Shown: positions 52,027 to 61,768, counted from the first letter of the stretch. The stretch: 64,000 bases of DNA from CBDCFL01 sp965216135 (GCA_965216135.1 CBDCFL010000024.1:496001-560000); one strand, 5' to 3'. Notes: generated by a model from the sequence alone, not told the origin. Program-made: numbers and translations.

Positions 52027-52788
52027 CTAGCCGGCCAGCCCGCGCCGGATCAGGTTAAGCCCGGCGATGATCAGCACGATCAGCGTGACTCGCCGGAATT
52101 TCGCCTGATCAAGCCCGTCCTGCAACCGGAAGCCCATGATCATGCCCGCGACCGCAGGAACGACCATCACCGCCGAAAAAGTTAGCGTCTGGCCGTGCAA
52201 TATCCCCGAACGCAGGTGCGACAGCAACAGGACAATGGCCGCCGCGCCGTAAATCACGCCCTGGACGCGGATCTGCTCAGCCTTGGGTGTGCCAATCGCC
52301 GTCAGATAGCTGGTGGTGGGCGGTCCCCATACGCCGCCGATACCACCCAAAGCGCCAGCAAAAAGCGCGACGAAAACCTCAACCAGACGCCGTGAGCGCG
52401 CTGCGATCTGGGGCCGCCAGCCCAAAAGCTGGGTCAGGGATATAAGCGTGATCGGGATGCCGACCAACAACAACAGCACGTCGGTGGATATGACCGCAAC
52501 CGCCTGTGCCGAGAGCGCGATCGTCGCCAGCAGGACTACGATATAGACCCGATATTTCTTCATCGCCGCCAGGGCCTGCGCCACACCCCCGCGCAGGGTC
52601 TGCATCAAATTGGTCGCCAAGGTCGGGATGATCAAAGCCGCCAATGCAAGTTCGGGCGCGGCAAAAGAGCTGATGCCGGAAATCATGATCATCGGCATGG
52701 CAAAACCGACCGCGCCTTTGACGACACCGGCCAGAACCGCGACAAAAGCTGCTAATACCCAGATTTCCTGAGCAATTCCCACAATCAT
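52027..52788 (-). CDS. TSUP-family (TauE/SafE) membrane permease
   Basis: The 253-residue protein has about eight spans in two repeats, with VVKGAVGFAMPMIMISGISS in the first half and ALGGIGGVWGPPTTSYLTAI in the second, the TauE/SafE signature. Members move sulfite, sulfoacetate or related anions. It is divergent from the methylsuccinyl-CoA dehydrogenase gene across 200 bp. The substrate is unknown. Confidence 0.88.
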   Translation of the reverse strand: MIVGIAQEIWVLAAFVAVLAGVVKGAVGFAMPMIMISGISSFAAPELALAALIIPTLATNLMQTLRGGVAQALAAMKKYRVYIVVLLATIALSAQAVAVISTDVLLLLVGIPITLISLTQLLGWRPQIAARSRRLVEVFVALFAGALGGIGGVWGPPTTSYLTAIGTPKAEQIRVQGVIYGAAAIVLLLSHLRSGILHGQTLTFSAVMVVPAVAGMIMGFRLQDGLDQAKFRRVTLIVLIIAGLNLIRRGLAG

Positions 52789-52988
52789 TCAACCGACCCG
52801 CTGCCGCCCCGGACTATCCGCGCATATCTACCAAAAAAACAATCGGCATGCATCGGCTATTTCCTGTGCGACAGCACCAATCGCCACAAAGGCCATGTAT
52901 CCTTTGTTGCGCCGCATATGCAAAATGCCTATTCAGGCGCGGCCCCGGTCGGACGGGTGCCTGGCTTGCGCCATACACGGGGGCGCTG

Positions 52989-54650
52989 ATGCGCGACGAA
53001 CCAGTGATCCTGACGGATCTGATGTCTTTGACGGAAAAAGCGACGGTCACGGCGAAAACGCTTGTCGACGCGGCGCTTGCAAAGATGCGCGCGCGGGTCT
53101 GTGAAGAGTCCCGCGTTTCGGTGGCCAAGTTGGAAGCCAATCAATCGGCTGCCCATGCGCTGGCATGGCTGGCCACCTATGTCGAAGCTCTGGCACAGAT
53201 GCAGGCCTGGGCCAAGCGGTTGCAAAACCACGGCACCTTCGGCGAGCTTGAACAGCTGATCCACCAGATCGCCTTTGGCGAATATGTCAACCAGATCGCT
53301 GGTGGCATCCCGATGAGCCAGGGCGAGATCGCGCGGCTTGCCGATATGGGTCTGAGCGCACAAGACCGCGCCCTGCTCGACATTCCGGCCATCGCCACAT
53401 TGATGACATCCGGCAATACCCAGGCCGCCCGCACCCGGTTGGCCGAATTGCTGGTCGACAATCGTGCCCATGCGACATTTGGCGCAACCGGGCTCGACGA
53501 TGAGCTGGAAATGATCCGCGACCAGTTTCGCCGCTTCGCCGATGACCGGGTGATCCCGAACGCGCATGATTGGCACCTCAAGGACGAACTCATCCCAATG
53601 GAGATCATCCAGGAGCTGGCCGAGATGGGGGTATTCGGGTTGACCATCCCGGAAAATCTGGGCGGTTTCGGCCTGTCCAAAGCCTCGATGGTGGTCGTCA
53701 GCGAGGAACTTAGTCGCGGCTATATTGGTGTTGGCTCGCTGGCCACGCGCTCAGAGATTGCTGCCGAGCTGATCCTTTGCGGTGGCACTGATGAGCAAAA
53801 ATCCCAGTGGCTGCCCAAAATCGCCAGCGGTGAGGTGCTTCCAACTGCCGTCTTTACCGAGCCGAATACTGGCTCTGATCTTGGTGCCTTGCGCACGCGG
53901 GCGGTCAAAGCCGGTGACGATTATGAAGTGACCGGCAATAAGACCTGGATCACCCACGCGGCGCGCACCCATGTGATGACCCTGTTGGCGCGCACCGATC
54001 CCGACACCGCCGATTACCGCGGGCTGTCGATGTTTCTGGCCGAGAAAAACCCCGGAACCGACGCCGATCCGTTTCCGACCGAGGGCATGAGCGGCACCGA
54101 GATCGAGGTGCTCGGCTATCGCGGGATGAAAGAATATGAGCTTGGGTTCGATGGCTTCAAGGTGAAAGCCGACAACCTGTTGGGCGGGACCGAGGGCCAG
54201 GGCTTCAAGCAGCTCATGCAGACCTTCGAAAGCGCCCGCATCCAGACCGCCGCGCGCGCCATCGGAGTGGCCCAATCGGCGCTGGAGACCGGCCTGCAAT
54301 ATGCGCTCGACCGCAAGCAGTTCGCCAAGGCGCTGATCAATTTCCCGCGCGTTTCCGGAAAGCTGGCGATGATGGCGGTCGAGATCATGATCGCCCGCCA
54401 GCTAACCTATCACTCGGCCTGGCAAAAAGACCATGATCGCCGTTGCGATCTGGAGGCTGGAATGGCCAAGCTGCTGGGCGCCCGCGTCGCTTGGGCCGCC
54501 GCCGACAACGCCCTGCAAATCCACGGCGGCAACGGCTTTGCGCTGGAATACCAGATCAGCCGCATCCTGTGCGACGCCCGTATCCTGAACATCTTCGAAG
54601 GCGCGGCGGAAATTCAGGCGACTGTGATCGCGCGGCGGCTGTTGGGGTAG
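52989..54650 (+). CDS. mcd: Methylsuccinyl-CoA dehydrogenase
   Basis: An FAD enzyme of the ethylmalonyl-CoA pathway, oxidising (2S)-methylsuccinyl-CoA to mesaconyl-CoA. The 553 residues exceed ordinary acyl-CoA dehydrogenases (about 380) because of a helical N-terminal domain (LVDAALAKMRARVCEESRVS to the QIAFGEYVNQIAGGIPMSQ region), typical of Mcd. The dehydrogenase core has PTAVFTEPNTGSDLGALRTR, then VTGNKTWITHAARTHVMTLL and the catalytic Glu in NIFEGAAEIQAT. The start ATG at 52989 fits the family. It signals acetyl-CoA assimilation without isocitrate lyase. Confidence 0.88.
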   Translation: MRDEPVILTDLMSLTEKATVTAKTLVDAALAKMRARVCEESRVSVAKLEANQSAAHALAWLATYVEALAQMQAWAKRLQNHGTFGELEQLIHQIAFGEYVNQIAGGIPMSQGEIARLADMGLSAQDRALLDIPAIATLMTSGNTQAARTRLAELLVDNRAHATFGATGLDDELEMIRDQFRRFADDRVIPNAHDWHLKDELIPMEIIQELAEMGVFGLTIPENLGGFGLSKASMVVVSEELSRGYIGVGSLATRSEIAAELILCGGTDEQKSQWLPKIASGEVLPTAVFTEPNTGSDLGALRTRAVKAGDDYEVTGNKTWITHAARTHVMTLLARTDPDTADYRGLSMFLAEKNPGTDADPFPTEGMSGTEIEVLGYRGMKEYELGFDGFKVKADNLLGGTEGQGFKQLMQTFESARIQTAARAIGVAQSALETGLQYALDRKQFAKALINFPRVSGKLAMMAVEIMIARQLTYHSAWQKDHDRRCDLEAGMAKLLGARVAWAAADNALQIHGGNGFALEYQISRILCDARILNIFEGAAEIQATVIARRLLG

Positions 54651-54723
54651 ATGCGCCTCACATCGTGGTGAAAACATCTTGATGCCCTTGAGCCGCGAGC
54701 GCGTAAATGTTCAGGTTTTAGGC

Positions 54724-55104
54724 ATGAACTGGCTGGCAATACTCTGCTCATTCCTTGGTCTGTCTGCCTGCGCGGGCGATGAGACGATCTCGGGCTTTGC
54801 CGATCCTGCGTCGGCCTATGGCTTGCAGAGTATTGACGGCGAACCATTTGGGTCGGTTGCGACCATTTCCTTCCCCGGCGCGGGGCGTGTTGAGGGCCGC
54901 GCGCCGTGCAATGCCTACTCCGCCAGCCAGACCGCGCCTTATCCGTGGTTTGAGTTGGGCCTGATGCGGGCGACGCGGATGGCCTGCGGCGATCTGCCCG
55001 CCGAGCGGGAATTTTTTGCGATGCTTGCCACGATGACCTTGGCCGAAGTTTCCGGTGACGTGCTGATCCTGTCCAATCCCGATGGGGCCGAGATGGTTTT
55101 TTAA
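54724..55104 (+). CDS. META-domain lipoprotein
   Basis: The 126-residue protein has a lipobox in LAILCSFLGLSACAGDETIS. The mature part fits the META/HslJ fold: SIDGEPFG, RAPCNAYSASQ, then RATRMACGDLPAEREFFAML. It is probably outer-membrane associated. Its last four bases overlap the end of the convergent recO gene. Confidence 0.75.
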   Translation: MNWLAILCSFLGLSACAGDETISGFADPASAYGLQSIDGEPFGSVATISFPGAGRVEGRAPCNAYSASQTAPYPWFELGLMRATRMACGDLPAEREFFAMLATMTLAEVSGDVLILSNPDGAEMVF

Positions 55105-55835
55105 ATTCTGGCTGAGTGACGTTCCAGCAGGTCCAGCAGCCTTTGGCGGGCCCTGGGCAGCGGACGGTCGCCCATTTGCGGGGCCAGCTTTTGTTCCAGG
55201 AAATATCCCGTCGTCACCATGCCCTGGGCGATCTCTGCCAGGCTGCCGGCATCCTGACCGGACAGCGCGACAGGCAATGGCAGGAGCCGATCGGCAAACT
55301 CGCCAGCGGCTTCCTGGGTGACGGCGCGGCCGGTTCGCGGCGAAACATACATCAGATTGTCGCTTGCGCCGGTGACCGCGCAGGCAGACAGGTCCAGCCC
55401 AAACCCCATCTCGTCCAAAAGCGCCAGTTCCCACAGCAGGTAATTGTGGACCCAGCCCTCTGACGGCCCGAGCCTGTCGAGCAGGGCAATCGTGCGGGCG
55501 TAAAGGCGGCGGTGCGGCTCGCGTTCGGGCAGGCAAAAACCGGCCAGGGCGGTGATGGCGTTCAGCCCGGCCAGCGCCAGCCGGTCGCCCATGACCGCCG
55601 CTGCGCGGCTCTTGAGCGGCTCAATCGTGAACGTGCCGAGATGTTCGTCCAGCCGCGCGCGCCATGTTAGGTCTAGCTGCGCGCCGGGCTGCAGAACCGG
55701 CGTCATTCTGCGGCTGGTGGCACCACGGACAAGGCCCGCGTGGCGGCCATGTTCGGCGGTAAAGACCTCGATGATCGCCGAGGTCTCTCCGTGCCGGCGC
55801 ACCGACAATAACGCCCCCTGATCACGCCACTCCAC
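55101..55835 (-). CDS. recO: DNA repair protein RecO
   Basis: The 244-residue mediator loads RecA and anneals strands in the RecFOR pathway. The N-terminal OB fold reads MEWRDQGALLSVRRHGETSA, then EHGRHAGLVRGATSRRM; the helical part has LPEREPHRRLYARTIALLDR. In most relatives era and DUF1491 lie next to recO; here the CadC-type regulator and DUF1326/DUF2182 genes separate them. Confidence 0.92.
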   Translation of the reverse strand: MEWRDQGALLSVRRHGETSAIIEVFTAEHGRHAGLVRGATSRRMTPVLQPGAQLDLTWRARLDEHLGTFTIEPLKSRAAAVMGDRLALAGLNAITALAGFCLPEREPHRRLYARTIALLDRLGPSEGWVHNYLLWELALLDEMGFGLDLSACAVTGASDNLMYVSPRTGRAVTQEAAGEFADRLLPLPVALSGQDAGSLAEIAQGMVTTGYFLEQKLAPQMGDRPLPRARQRLLDLLERHSARI

Positions 55836-55846
55836 GGCGGCTGCCC

Positions 55847-57436
55847 CTACTCATCGTGTCCGGCTTTGCGCAAGCCTTCCATGATGTGCGCAAAATCAGC
55901 TTCCGCGACATTCCATTTTCGCATTTCTGTTTCGGCGGATATCCCGGTCTTCACTTGCTTCATCATTGCCAGCGAAGCGGCGGCCTCTTTGCGCTCAAGC
56001 TGCCCAAATGCGGCGGCGTTCAGAAGATGGGTCCAGTAAAAGTTCGGCATACTAATACGCTGTACGTCGACCAGCACCTCTTCATATCTGCACTCATGAT
56101 AATTCTGCACTGCGGAACTGAAATGAAACCAGCCCGGATGCATTGGGTTAAGACGTTTGGCGCGGTCAGACAGATCATTGCCACGTTCAAAATCGCCGAG
56201 GAACGAATAGTAATGGCCGGCTTCGGCAAGTATTTCGGGGTCGTTTGGGTTGAGGCCAAGCGCGCGCTCCATTTCGGCCTTGAACTTTCCGTTGTCCTTT
56301 TGAAAAAAATGCACGATCCCCAGCCAGCAATGGGCATAAGCGCTTTGCGGATCCAGCTGGGTGGCCCTCAGCGCCATTTTCAATGCCCGCCCGATTGGGT
56401 TCGGGAGCGGGTTCGCGCCGAAGCGGTGCTCGGCAAGATAGACATTGGCCAACAGCGCATGAGCTTCGGCATAATTCGGGTCCAGTTCGATCGCCTGTTC
56501 AAGCAGGTCGCGCGCCTCTGCGTGCATCTCTTCGTGCAGCGTGGCAGTATAGCGCCGCGCCCGCAACAGGTGATCATAGGCATCCAGCTCGGACGAGCTC
56601 TTCCTGAGCGCGCGCGACAACGCGGCATCCTGCATTTTCACGCCTAAAGACGCCACGATCATATGCGTCATCGCGTCCTGAACCGCAAAGATGTCTTCCA
56701 GTTTCCGGTCATAGCGGTCCGCCCAAAGCGATACGCCGGACGCAGCTTCGATCAACTGGACTGCAACGCGCAGCCGGTCGCCTTCGCGGCGCACGCTACC
56801 GTCAACGACATAATCCGCCCCGAGTCTTTCGGCGATTTCCGGCAACGGAATGTCGCGGGCCCTGAAGTAAAAGGATGAGGCGCTGGCGATCACCCGCAGC
56901 TCGCTGAAATGGGTCAGATTGGAAATGACATCTTCGGTCAGCCCATCGCAAAAGTAGTCATCCAATCCTTCGCTTGCGATCGCGAATGGCAGGACCACCA
57001 AAGTGGGCATGAGTGTCACCGGGCCATGCGCGGATGGTAATGCAATTGCTGGCGTCGCGGGCGGCTGAGATTTGTCTGATGCCTGCGCCGCGTCCGATAC
57101 CGGATCGGGGTTCCCTGCAGCGGTGTCATGGGTTTCCGCAACTTCGGGATCGGACGTAACCTCGGCAACAAACCTGAAACCCCGCCGGGGCACGGTACGG
57201 ATCACGTTTTGGGCCTCGCCGGTATCGCCCAGGACCCGCCTGAGGGCAAATATCCGGCTGCTGAGTGTGGTATCCGACACCGCACGGCCATCCCAGACTG
57301 CGGCGATCAGATCGTCCCTGGTCACGACCCTTTCGCGATTTTCGACGAGATACAAAAGCAGATTGAAAACCTGGGGCTCGATGGCGACCGGCCGGCCAGC
57401 GGGATCAAGATCAAAGACACCGAACCGGAAGATCAT
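55847..57436 (-). CDS. CadC-like winged-helix regulator with FlgO-like and TPR domains
   Basis: Residues 1-95 are the OmpR/CadC-type winged helix (AIEPQVFNLLLYLVENRERV, IFALRRVLGDTGEAQ, IRTVPRRGFRFVAEV). A Pro/Ala linker follows, then the adenylate-cyclase-associated domain (VVLPFAIASEGLDDYFCDGL, EDVISNLTHFSELRVIASAS, SVRREGDRLRVAVQLIEAAS). C-terminal TPRs start at AIELDPNYAEAHALLANVYL. There is no cyclase domain and no membrane span. It is divergent from DUF1326 (131 bp) and probably regulates that pair. Confidence 0.88.
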   Translation of the reverse strand: MIFRFGVFDLDPAGRPVAIEPQVFNLLLYLVENRERVVTRDDLIAAVWDGRAVSDTTLSSRIFALRRVLGDTGEAQNVIRTVPRRGFRFVAEVTSDPEVAETHDTAAGNPDPVSDAAQASDKSQPPATPAIALPSAHGPVTLMPTLVVLPFAIASEGLDDYFCDGLTEDVISNLTHFSELRVIASASSFYFRARDIPLPEIAERLGADYVVDGSVRREGDRLRVAVQLIEAASGVSLWADRYDRKLEDIFAVQDAMTHMIVASLGVKMQDAALSRALRKSSSELDAYDHLLRARRYTATLHEEMHAEARDLLEQAIELDPNYAEAHALLANVYLAEHRFGANPLPNPIGRALKMALRATQLDPQSAYAHCWLGIVHFFQKDNGKFKAEMERALGLNPNDPEILAEAGHYYSFLGDFERGNDLSDRAKRLNPMHPGWFHFSSAVQNYHECRYEEVLVDVQRISMPNFYWTHLLNAAAFGQLERKEAAASLAMMKQVKTGISAETEMRKWNVAEADFAHIMEGLRKAGHDE

Positions 57437-57567
57437 GAAGCGCCAATCATCCCCTGACAGAAAAACGAGACAATCTCAGCGTAATCTCAATGCCTTCTTC
57501 AAGCAACGATGTCCGGCACGGCCTAGCCTGGAGCGCGGTAGTCAACAAAAAGAAAAGGAAGACACCA

Positions 57568-58170
57568 ATGACCTGGACACTCAAAGGAACGTATTTCGAA
57601 AGCTGCAACTGCGACGTCGCCTGCCCCTGTATGTTCCTGAGCCCGCCGTCCGAGGATGAATGCACCGCACTTGTCGGCTGGCACATCGAGGACGGCGCCG
57701 ACGAGGGCGTGTCGCTCTCGGATCTCAATGTTGCGCTTGCCGTTCATTCCGCCGGCCACATGGCAACGACCCCGTGGAACGTCGCCGTCTATGTCGATGA
57801 ACGCGCGGACGAGGCTCAGAATGCCAGCCTGATGCAAATATTCGGCGGCCAGGGCGGCGGTCATCCGGCGCGGCTGGCAACGCATATCGGCGAGATCGTT
57901 GGTGTGCGGTCGGTCCCGATCAAATTTACCGGGACCAACGGCAAACGCGCGCTGAATATCCCGGACATCGCCGATGTCGAGATCGAGCAAATGGCCGGCC
58001 AAGGCGACGGGCCGGTGACGATAACCGGGCATCCGCTGTGTATCGCACCGGGATTTCCGGCCACTGCGGCAAAGTCCAACAAATTGTCCTATTCCGATCA
58101 CGGCATGGCGTGGAACCTGTCTGAAAAGACCGCTATATTCTCGCCCTTCGCCTATCAGAGCGAACAGTGA
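57568..58170 (+). CDS. DUF1326 family protein
   Basis: The 200-residue protein starts MTWTLKGTYFESCNCDVACP and has the cluster SCNCDVACPCMF, the DUF1326 hallmark and a plausible metal or thiol site. It also has GHPLCIAPGFPATAAKSNKL and the ending AWNLSEKTAIFSPFAYQ. No signal peptide. It overlaps the DUF2182 gene by 4 bp (GTGA). DUF1326-DUF2182 pairs recur in proteobacteria without an established function. Confidence 0.88.
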   Translation: MTWTLKGTYFESCNCDVACPCMFLSPPSEDECTALVGWHIEDGADEGVSLSDLNVALAVHSAGHMATTPWNVAVYVDERADEAQNASLMQIFGGQGGGHPARLATHIGEIVGVRSVPIKFTGTNGKRALNIPDIADVEIEQMAGQGDGPVTITGHPLCIAPGFPATAAKSNKLSYSDHGMAWNLSEKTAIFSPFAYQSEQ

Positions 58171-58954
58171 GCGTATCCGCGGACACAACGCGCACCGCAG
58201 CAGGGCAAATGACACCCGCGCGTCTTGCTCTGCTGCTCGGCAGCCCGGTGGCTATCGCCTTGGGCTGCTGGATATATCTGGCGATCATGATTGGTGACAT
58301 GACCTCGATTCCCCGCATGCGTTCGGCGATGATGTCGCCGCAGATGCTCGCTCCGATGCAGCTGTTTGGGCTGTTTCTGATGTGGGCGGTGATGATGGCG
58401 GCGATGATGCTGCCGACGGCCGCGCCGATGATCCTGGCCTATGCGCTCATGCAGGCGGCCGACCGCGAAAAGGGTGCCGGCAGATTGCCGGTTTTCATGT
58501 TCTCAGGCGGGTACGTATTGGCCTGGGCCGGTTTCAGCCTGGCGGCAGCCGGGTTGCAGGCCGGGCTGACAAATCTCGCTCTCATGTCACCGATGATGAT
58601 GCAGGCCACGGCGCCGCTGGCCGGTGGTATTCTGGTGATCGCGGGGCTTTATCAGTTCAGCCCGCTAAAACAATCCTGCCTGCGCAGTGCAGCACGCCGA
58701 TGAGTTTCCTCATGACCCAATGGCGTGAAGGCGCGTCAGGCGCGCTGGGCATGGGTTGGCGTCATGGCACGTTCTGTGTCGGCTGCTGCTGGGCGCTGAT
58801 GGGGCTTTTGTTCGTCGTCGGCGTGATGAACGCGGCGTGGATTATTGCGATCACTGTTTACGTCCTGATCGAGAAAATCCTGCCCGGCGGCGAGAAACTG
58901 TCAAAATTGCTGGGCGCGCTCATGATCGGCTTGGGCGCTTGGATTAGCGTCTGA
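58167..58954 (+). pseudogene. DUF2182 predicted metal-binding membrane protein, frameshifted
   Basis: The first part has Met-rich spans (MWAVMMAAMMLPTAAPMILA, LMSPMMMQATAPLAG) and reaches the Cys-rich turn LKQSCLRS. At about 58683 a 1-base deletion shifts the frame: CSTPMSFLMTQWREGASGAL, then GTFCVGCCWALMGLLFVVGV and KLLGALMIGLGAWISV run on to 58954. Restoring one base gives a complete 262-residue protein. The lesion falls in the metal-site loop. A sequencing error is possible. Confidence 0.82.
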
Positions 58955-59339
58955 CTTGGGCGTGGCCCCGGCTTCCAGGGCCCAAAGGGGCGCACAAGGC
59001 CCCCTATAATCCGACAATCCATCTTCGTCCAGCAAATGCCGTCCAGCGCGGTCCTCGACCTCGATCACCCAGAGATCGGGGTCAAAGCCGCGCTGGCGGG
59101 CAAGGGCTGCGTCTACCTCGGCCTCGCCGCCATCGGCCAGCATCACCCAGGTGCCGCGCACCGGTCATCAGATCAAACGAGCGCTGATAAGCGACTGCCT
59201 GGCCGTCCAGCGTGTTGAGCTTGATCAGCACCGCACCGGCGGTTTCATCGCCTTTTGTCACCACGAACGCCGGGATATTGACCAATTGCAGCCGCCTGAG
59301 ATAGGCGGAGATCCAGATATTCGCGGTCAGGCGGGTCAT
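58901..59339 (-). pseudogene. DUF1491 family gene, frameshifted
   Basis: The start at 59339 overlaps the era stop (ATGA). The frame reads LTANIWISAYLRRLQLVNIP and VLIKLNTLDGQAVAYQRSFD, then shifts near 59160. TWVMLADGGEAEVDAALARQ and FDPDLWVIEVEDRAGRHLLD continue in another frame. The usual protein is about 110 residues; here the shifted frame also runs 35 residues past the expected end into the DUF2182 gene. In relatives this gene lies between era and recO. Confidence 0.78.
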
Positions 59340-60247
59340 GAATTGCCGTCGTTGAATTCCAGCCCCATCTCGGTAAACCGCGCGCGTTCCTCCAGCCAGC
59401 CGGGGCGCACTTTTACCTGCAGGAACAGGTGTATTCTGCGGTCGAGGAATTCCTCCAGCTCGGCCCGTGCGGCCTGACTGACCGCTTTGATGGTCTCGCC
59501 TTTTTTGCCCAGAACGATGCCCTTGTGACCGTCGCGCGCGACATAGATCACTTGATCAATCCGCGCTGAGCCGTCCTTGCGCTCTTGCCATTGCTCGGTT
59601 TCGACCGTCAGCTGATAGGGCAATTCCTGGTGCAGGCGCAGGGTCAGCTTTTCGCGGGTGATCTCGGCGGCAATCATCCGCATCGGCAGATCGGCAATCT
59701 GGTCTTTGGGATAAAGCCACGGGCCTTCGGGCAGCTCTGCAGCCAGCCAGCGGCGCAGATCATCGACGCCGTGGCCTTTTTCAGCCGAGATCATGAAGGT
59801 TTTGGCGAAATCGAACCGCTCGTTCATGCTCTTGGTCAGCGACAACAGCACCGGCGCCTGGACCCGGTCGATCTTGTTGATCGCCAGCGCAGTTTGCCGA
59901 GTGGCGGTGCGCGCATCCAGACCGTCCAGGATTTTCTGAACGCCTTCGGTTATGCCACGTTGCGCCTCGATCAGCAGCACCACCACATCGGCATCAGCCG
60001 CACCGCTCCAGGCCGCGGCCACCATCGCGCGGTCCAGCCTGCGGCGCGGGCGGAACAGGCCGGGCGTGTCAACAAAGACGATCTGCGTGTCACCCTCGAT
60101 CGCCACGCCGCGGATACGGGTGCGGGTGGTCTGAACCTTATGAGTAACGATCGAGACCTTGGCCCCGACCATGCGGTTCAGCAATGTCGATTTGCCCGCG
60201 TTGGGCTCACCTATCAGGGCGACAAATCCAGCCTTGGTGGCGCTCAA
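59336..60247 (-). CDS. era: GTPase Era
   Basis: The 303-residue essential GTPase binds 16S rRNA in 30S assembly. G motifs: ALIGEPNAGKSTLLN, FVDTPGLFRPRRRLDRAM, ALAINKIDRV and ISAEKGHGVD. The C-terminal KH domain has GHKGIVLGKKGETIKAVSQA. It overlaps rnc and DUF1491 by 4 bp each. Confidence 0.96.
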   Translation of the reverse strand: MSATKAGFVALIGEPNAGKSTLLNRMVGAKVSIVTHKVQTTRTRIRGVAIEGDTQIVFVDTPGLFRPRRRLDRAMVAAAWSGAADADVVVLLIEAQRGITEGVQKILDGLDARTATRQTALAINKIDRVQAPVLLSLTKSMNERFDFAKTFMISAEKGHGVDDLRRWLAAELPEGPWLYPKDQIADLPMRMIAAEITREKLTLRLHQELPYQLTVETEQWQERKDGSARIDQVIYVARDGHKGIVLGKKGETIKAVSQAARAELEEFLDRRIHLFLQVKVRPGWLEERARFTEMGLEFNDGNS

Positions 60248-60930
60248 TTCGGTGCCTCCAGCTGTGACAGCAGGCTGTGCGCCGCCGCCTGTTCGGCCTT
60301 GCGTTTGGTGGCGGCTCTAGCGTCGGCGATCTGTCCGGTGGGTATGGATACGCTGACATGAAAGATCGGCGCGTGATCGGGGCCCTCGCGGCCGATCTCA
60401 CAATAATCCGGCAATCCCAGCCCCTTGGCCTGCGCCCATTCCTGCAGGGCGGTTTTGGGATCGCGGGCGTCGTCTTCGACCAAATTTATCCGGCCGCCCC
60501 AGAGCCGGATGACCGCGTCGCGCGCCGCCTCAAATCCGGCGTCCAGATAGACCGCCGCGATCACCGCCTCGATCGCGTCGGCCAAAAGCGCCTGCTTGCG
60601 CTGCCCGCCCGACAGCATTTCTGAACGCCCCAGCCTGAGCACGTCGCCAAGGGCAATCTCTTGGGCAACCTCGGCACAGGTTTCCTTGCGCACCAGCGCG
60701 TTGAAACGCGGCGCCAGCAAACCCTCGGAGGCATCAGGGTCGGCGCGCGACAGCGCCTCGGCTATCACCAGCCCGAGCACCCGGTCACCCAGAAATTCCA
60801 GGCGCTGATTGTCGGGCCGGGCGGCATCGCCCAGCGACGGATGGGTCAGCGCCTCGATCAACAACTGCGGGCGCGCAAATACGTGGCCCAGTCGGTCCTG
60901 AAGCCGGCCAAGATCCTGCGACAGTATCAA
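60244..60930 (-). CDS. rnc: Ribonuclease III
   Basis: The 228-residue double-strand RNase processes rRNA. The signature is NQRLEFLGDRVLGLVIAEAL, with the second acidic site AIEAVIAAVYLDAGFEAARD. A C-terminal double-stranded-RNA-binding domain (KTALQEWAQAKGLGLPDYCE to the AATKRKAEQAAAHSLLSQL end) is complete. Both ends overlap the neighbours by 4 bp. Confidence 0.96.
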   Translation of the reverse strand: MILSQDLGRLQDRLGHVFARPQLLIEALTHPSLGDAARPDNQRLEFLGDRVLGLVIAEALSRADPDASEGLLAPRFNALVRKETCAEVAQEIALGDVLRLGRSEMLSGGQRKQALLADAIEAVIAAVYLDAGFEAARDAVIRLWGGRINLVEDDARDPKTALQEWAQAKGLGLPDYCEIGREGPDHAPIFHVSVSIPTGQIADARAATKRKAEQAAAHSLLSQLEAPN

Positions 60931-61712
60931 TCCAGCCCCACGAAGAACCGGTTAGCGCGCCAGGTCCAGAAGTAGAGCATAGAGCGCCCGGCGGAGGAGA
61001 ATATTACCCGGTCGGCGCGCCCGATCAGGTTCGCGTAAGGCACATATCCGATCCCCAACGCGGCCTGCGGCACGCGGCTGTCGGTTGAATTGTCGCGGTT
61101 GTCGCCCATGAAGAAATAATTGCCCTCTGGGACCGTGTAAATCGGCGTGTCATCCAGCGGCGAGCGGCGGATATTCAGGATCGAATGGGCCACGCCGCCG
61201 GGCAAGGTTTCGACAAACTTTTCCTTGACGCAATCGGCACCAATGCCGACCCCGACATTTGAGCATTGCGGGAAGCCGCCCATCGGGCCCTGGCGGTCGT
61301 AGGTTTCGGTGTAAATACCGTCGCTCTGCTGAAACGCCGCCTGGCCGTTGATCATCAAGACGCCGCCGGTGACCTGCAACCGGTCGCCCGGCAGGCCGAC
61401 CAGGCGTTTGATGAAGTCTTCGCCATTGACCGGATGGCGAAACACTACGATGTCGCCGCGTTCGGGTTCGTTGCCCAGGATGCGCCCCGAGATCGGGCAT
61501 CTGAAAAACGGGCAGGAATATGCCGAATAGCCATAAGCCATTTTGTTGACGAACAGAAAATCTCCGATCAGTAACGTGTCTTTCATCGAGCTCGACGGGA
61601 TCCAGAACGGCTGAAACAGGAATGTCCGGAACAGGCCCGCGATCACCAGCGCCCAAAAAACCGTTCTGAGCGTTTCTGCGATACTGCTGATCGCGGTTGT
61701 GCGGGTTTCCAT
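60927..61712 (-). CDS. lepB: Signal peptidase I
   Basis: The 261-residue membrane peptidase cleaves signal peptides outside the cytoplasmic membrane. It has one N-terminal span (FWALVIAGLFRTFLFQPFWI), the catalytic Ser in IPSSSMKDTLLIGDFLFVNK, and the catalytic Lys in GEDFIKRLVGLPGDRL. The final GDNRDNSTDSR box E is present. It belongs to the acpS-lepB-rnc-era unit. Confidence 0.95.
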   Translation of the reverse strand: METRTTAISSIAETLRTVFWALVIAGLFRTFLFQPFWIPSSSMKDTLLIGDFLFVNKMAYGYSAYSCPFFRCPISGRILGNEPERGDIVVFRHPVNGEDFIKRLVGLPGDRLQVTGGVLMINGQAAFQQSDGIYTETYDRQGPMGGFPQCSNVGVGIGADCVKEKFVETLPGGVAHSILNIRRSPLDDTPIYTVPEGNYFFMGDNRDNSTDSRVPQAALGIGYVPYANLIGRADRVIFSSAGRSMLYFWTWRANRFFVGLD

Positions 61713-61768
61713 TCGGGGCTGCCTTTTGATTTTGGTCGCGCGCTACATGGTTCGCGGACCGCCCGGTG

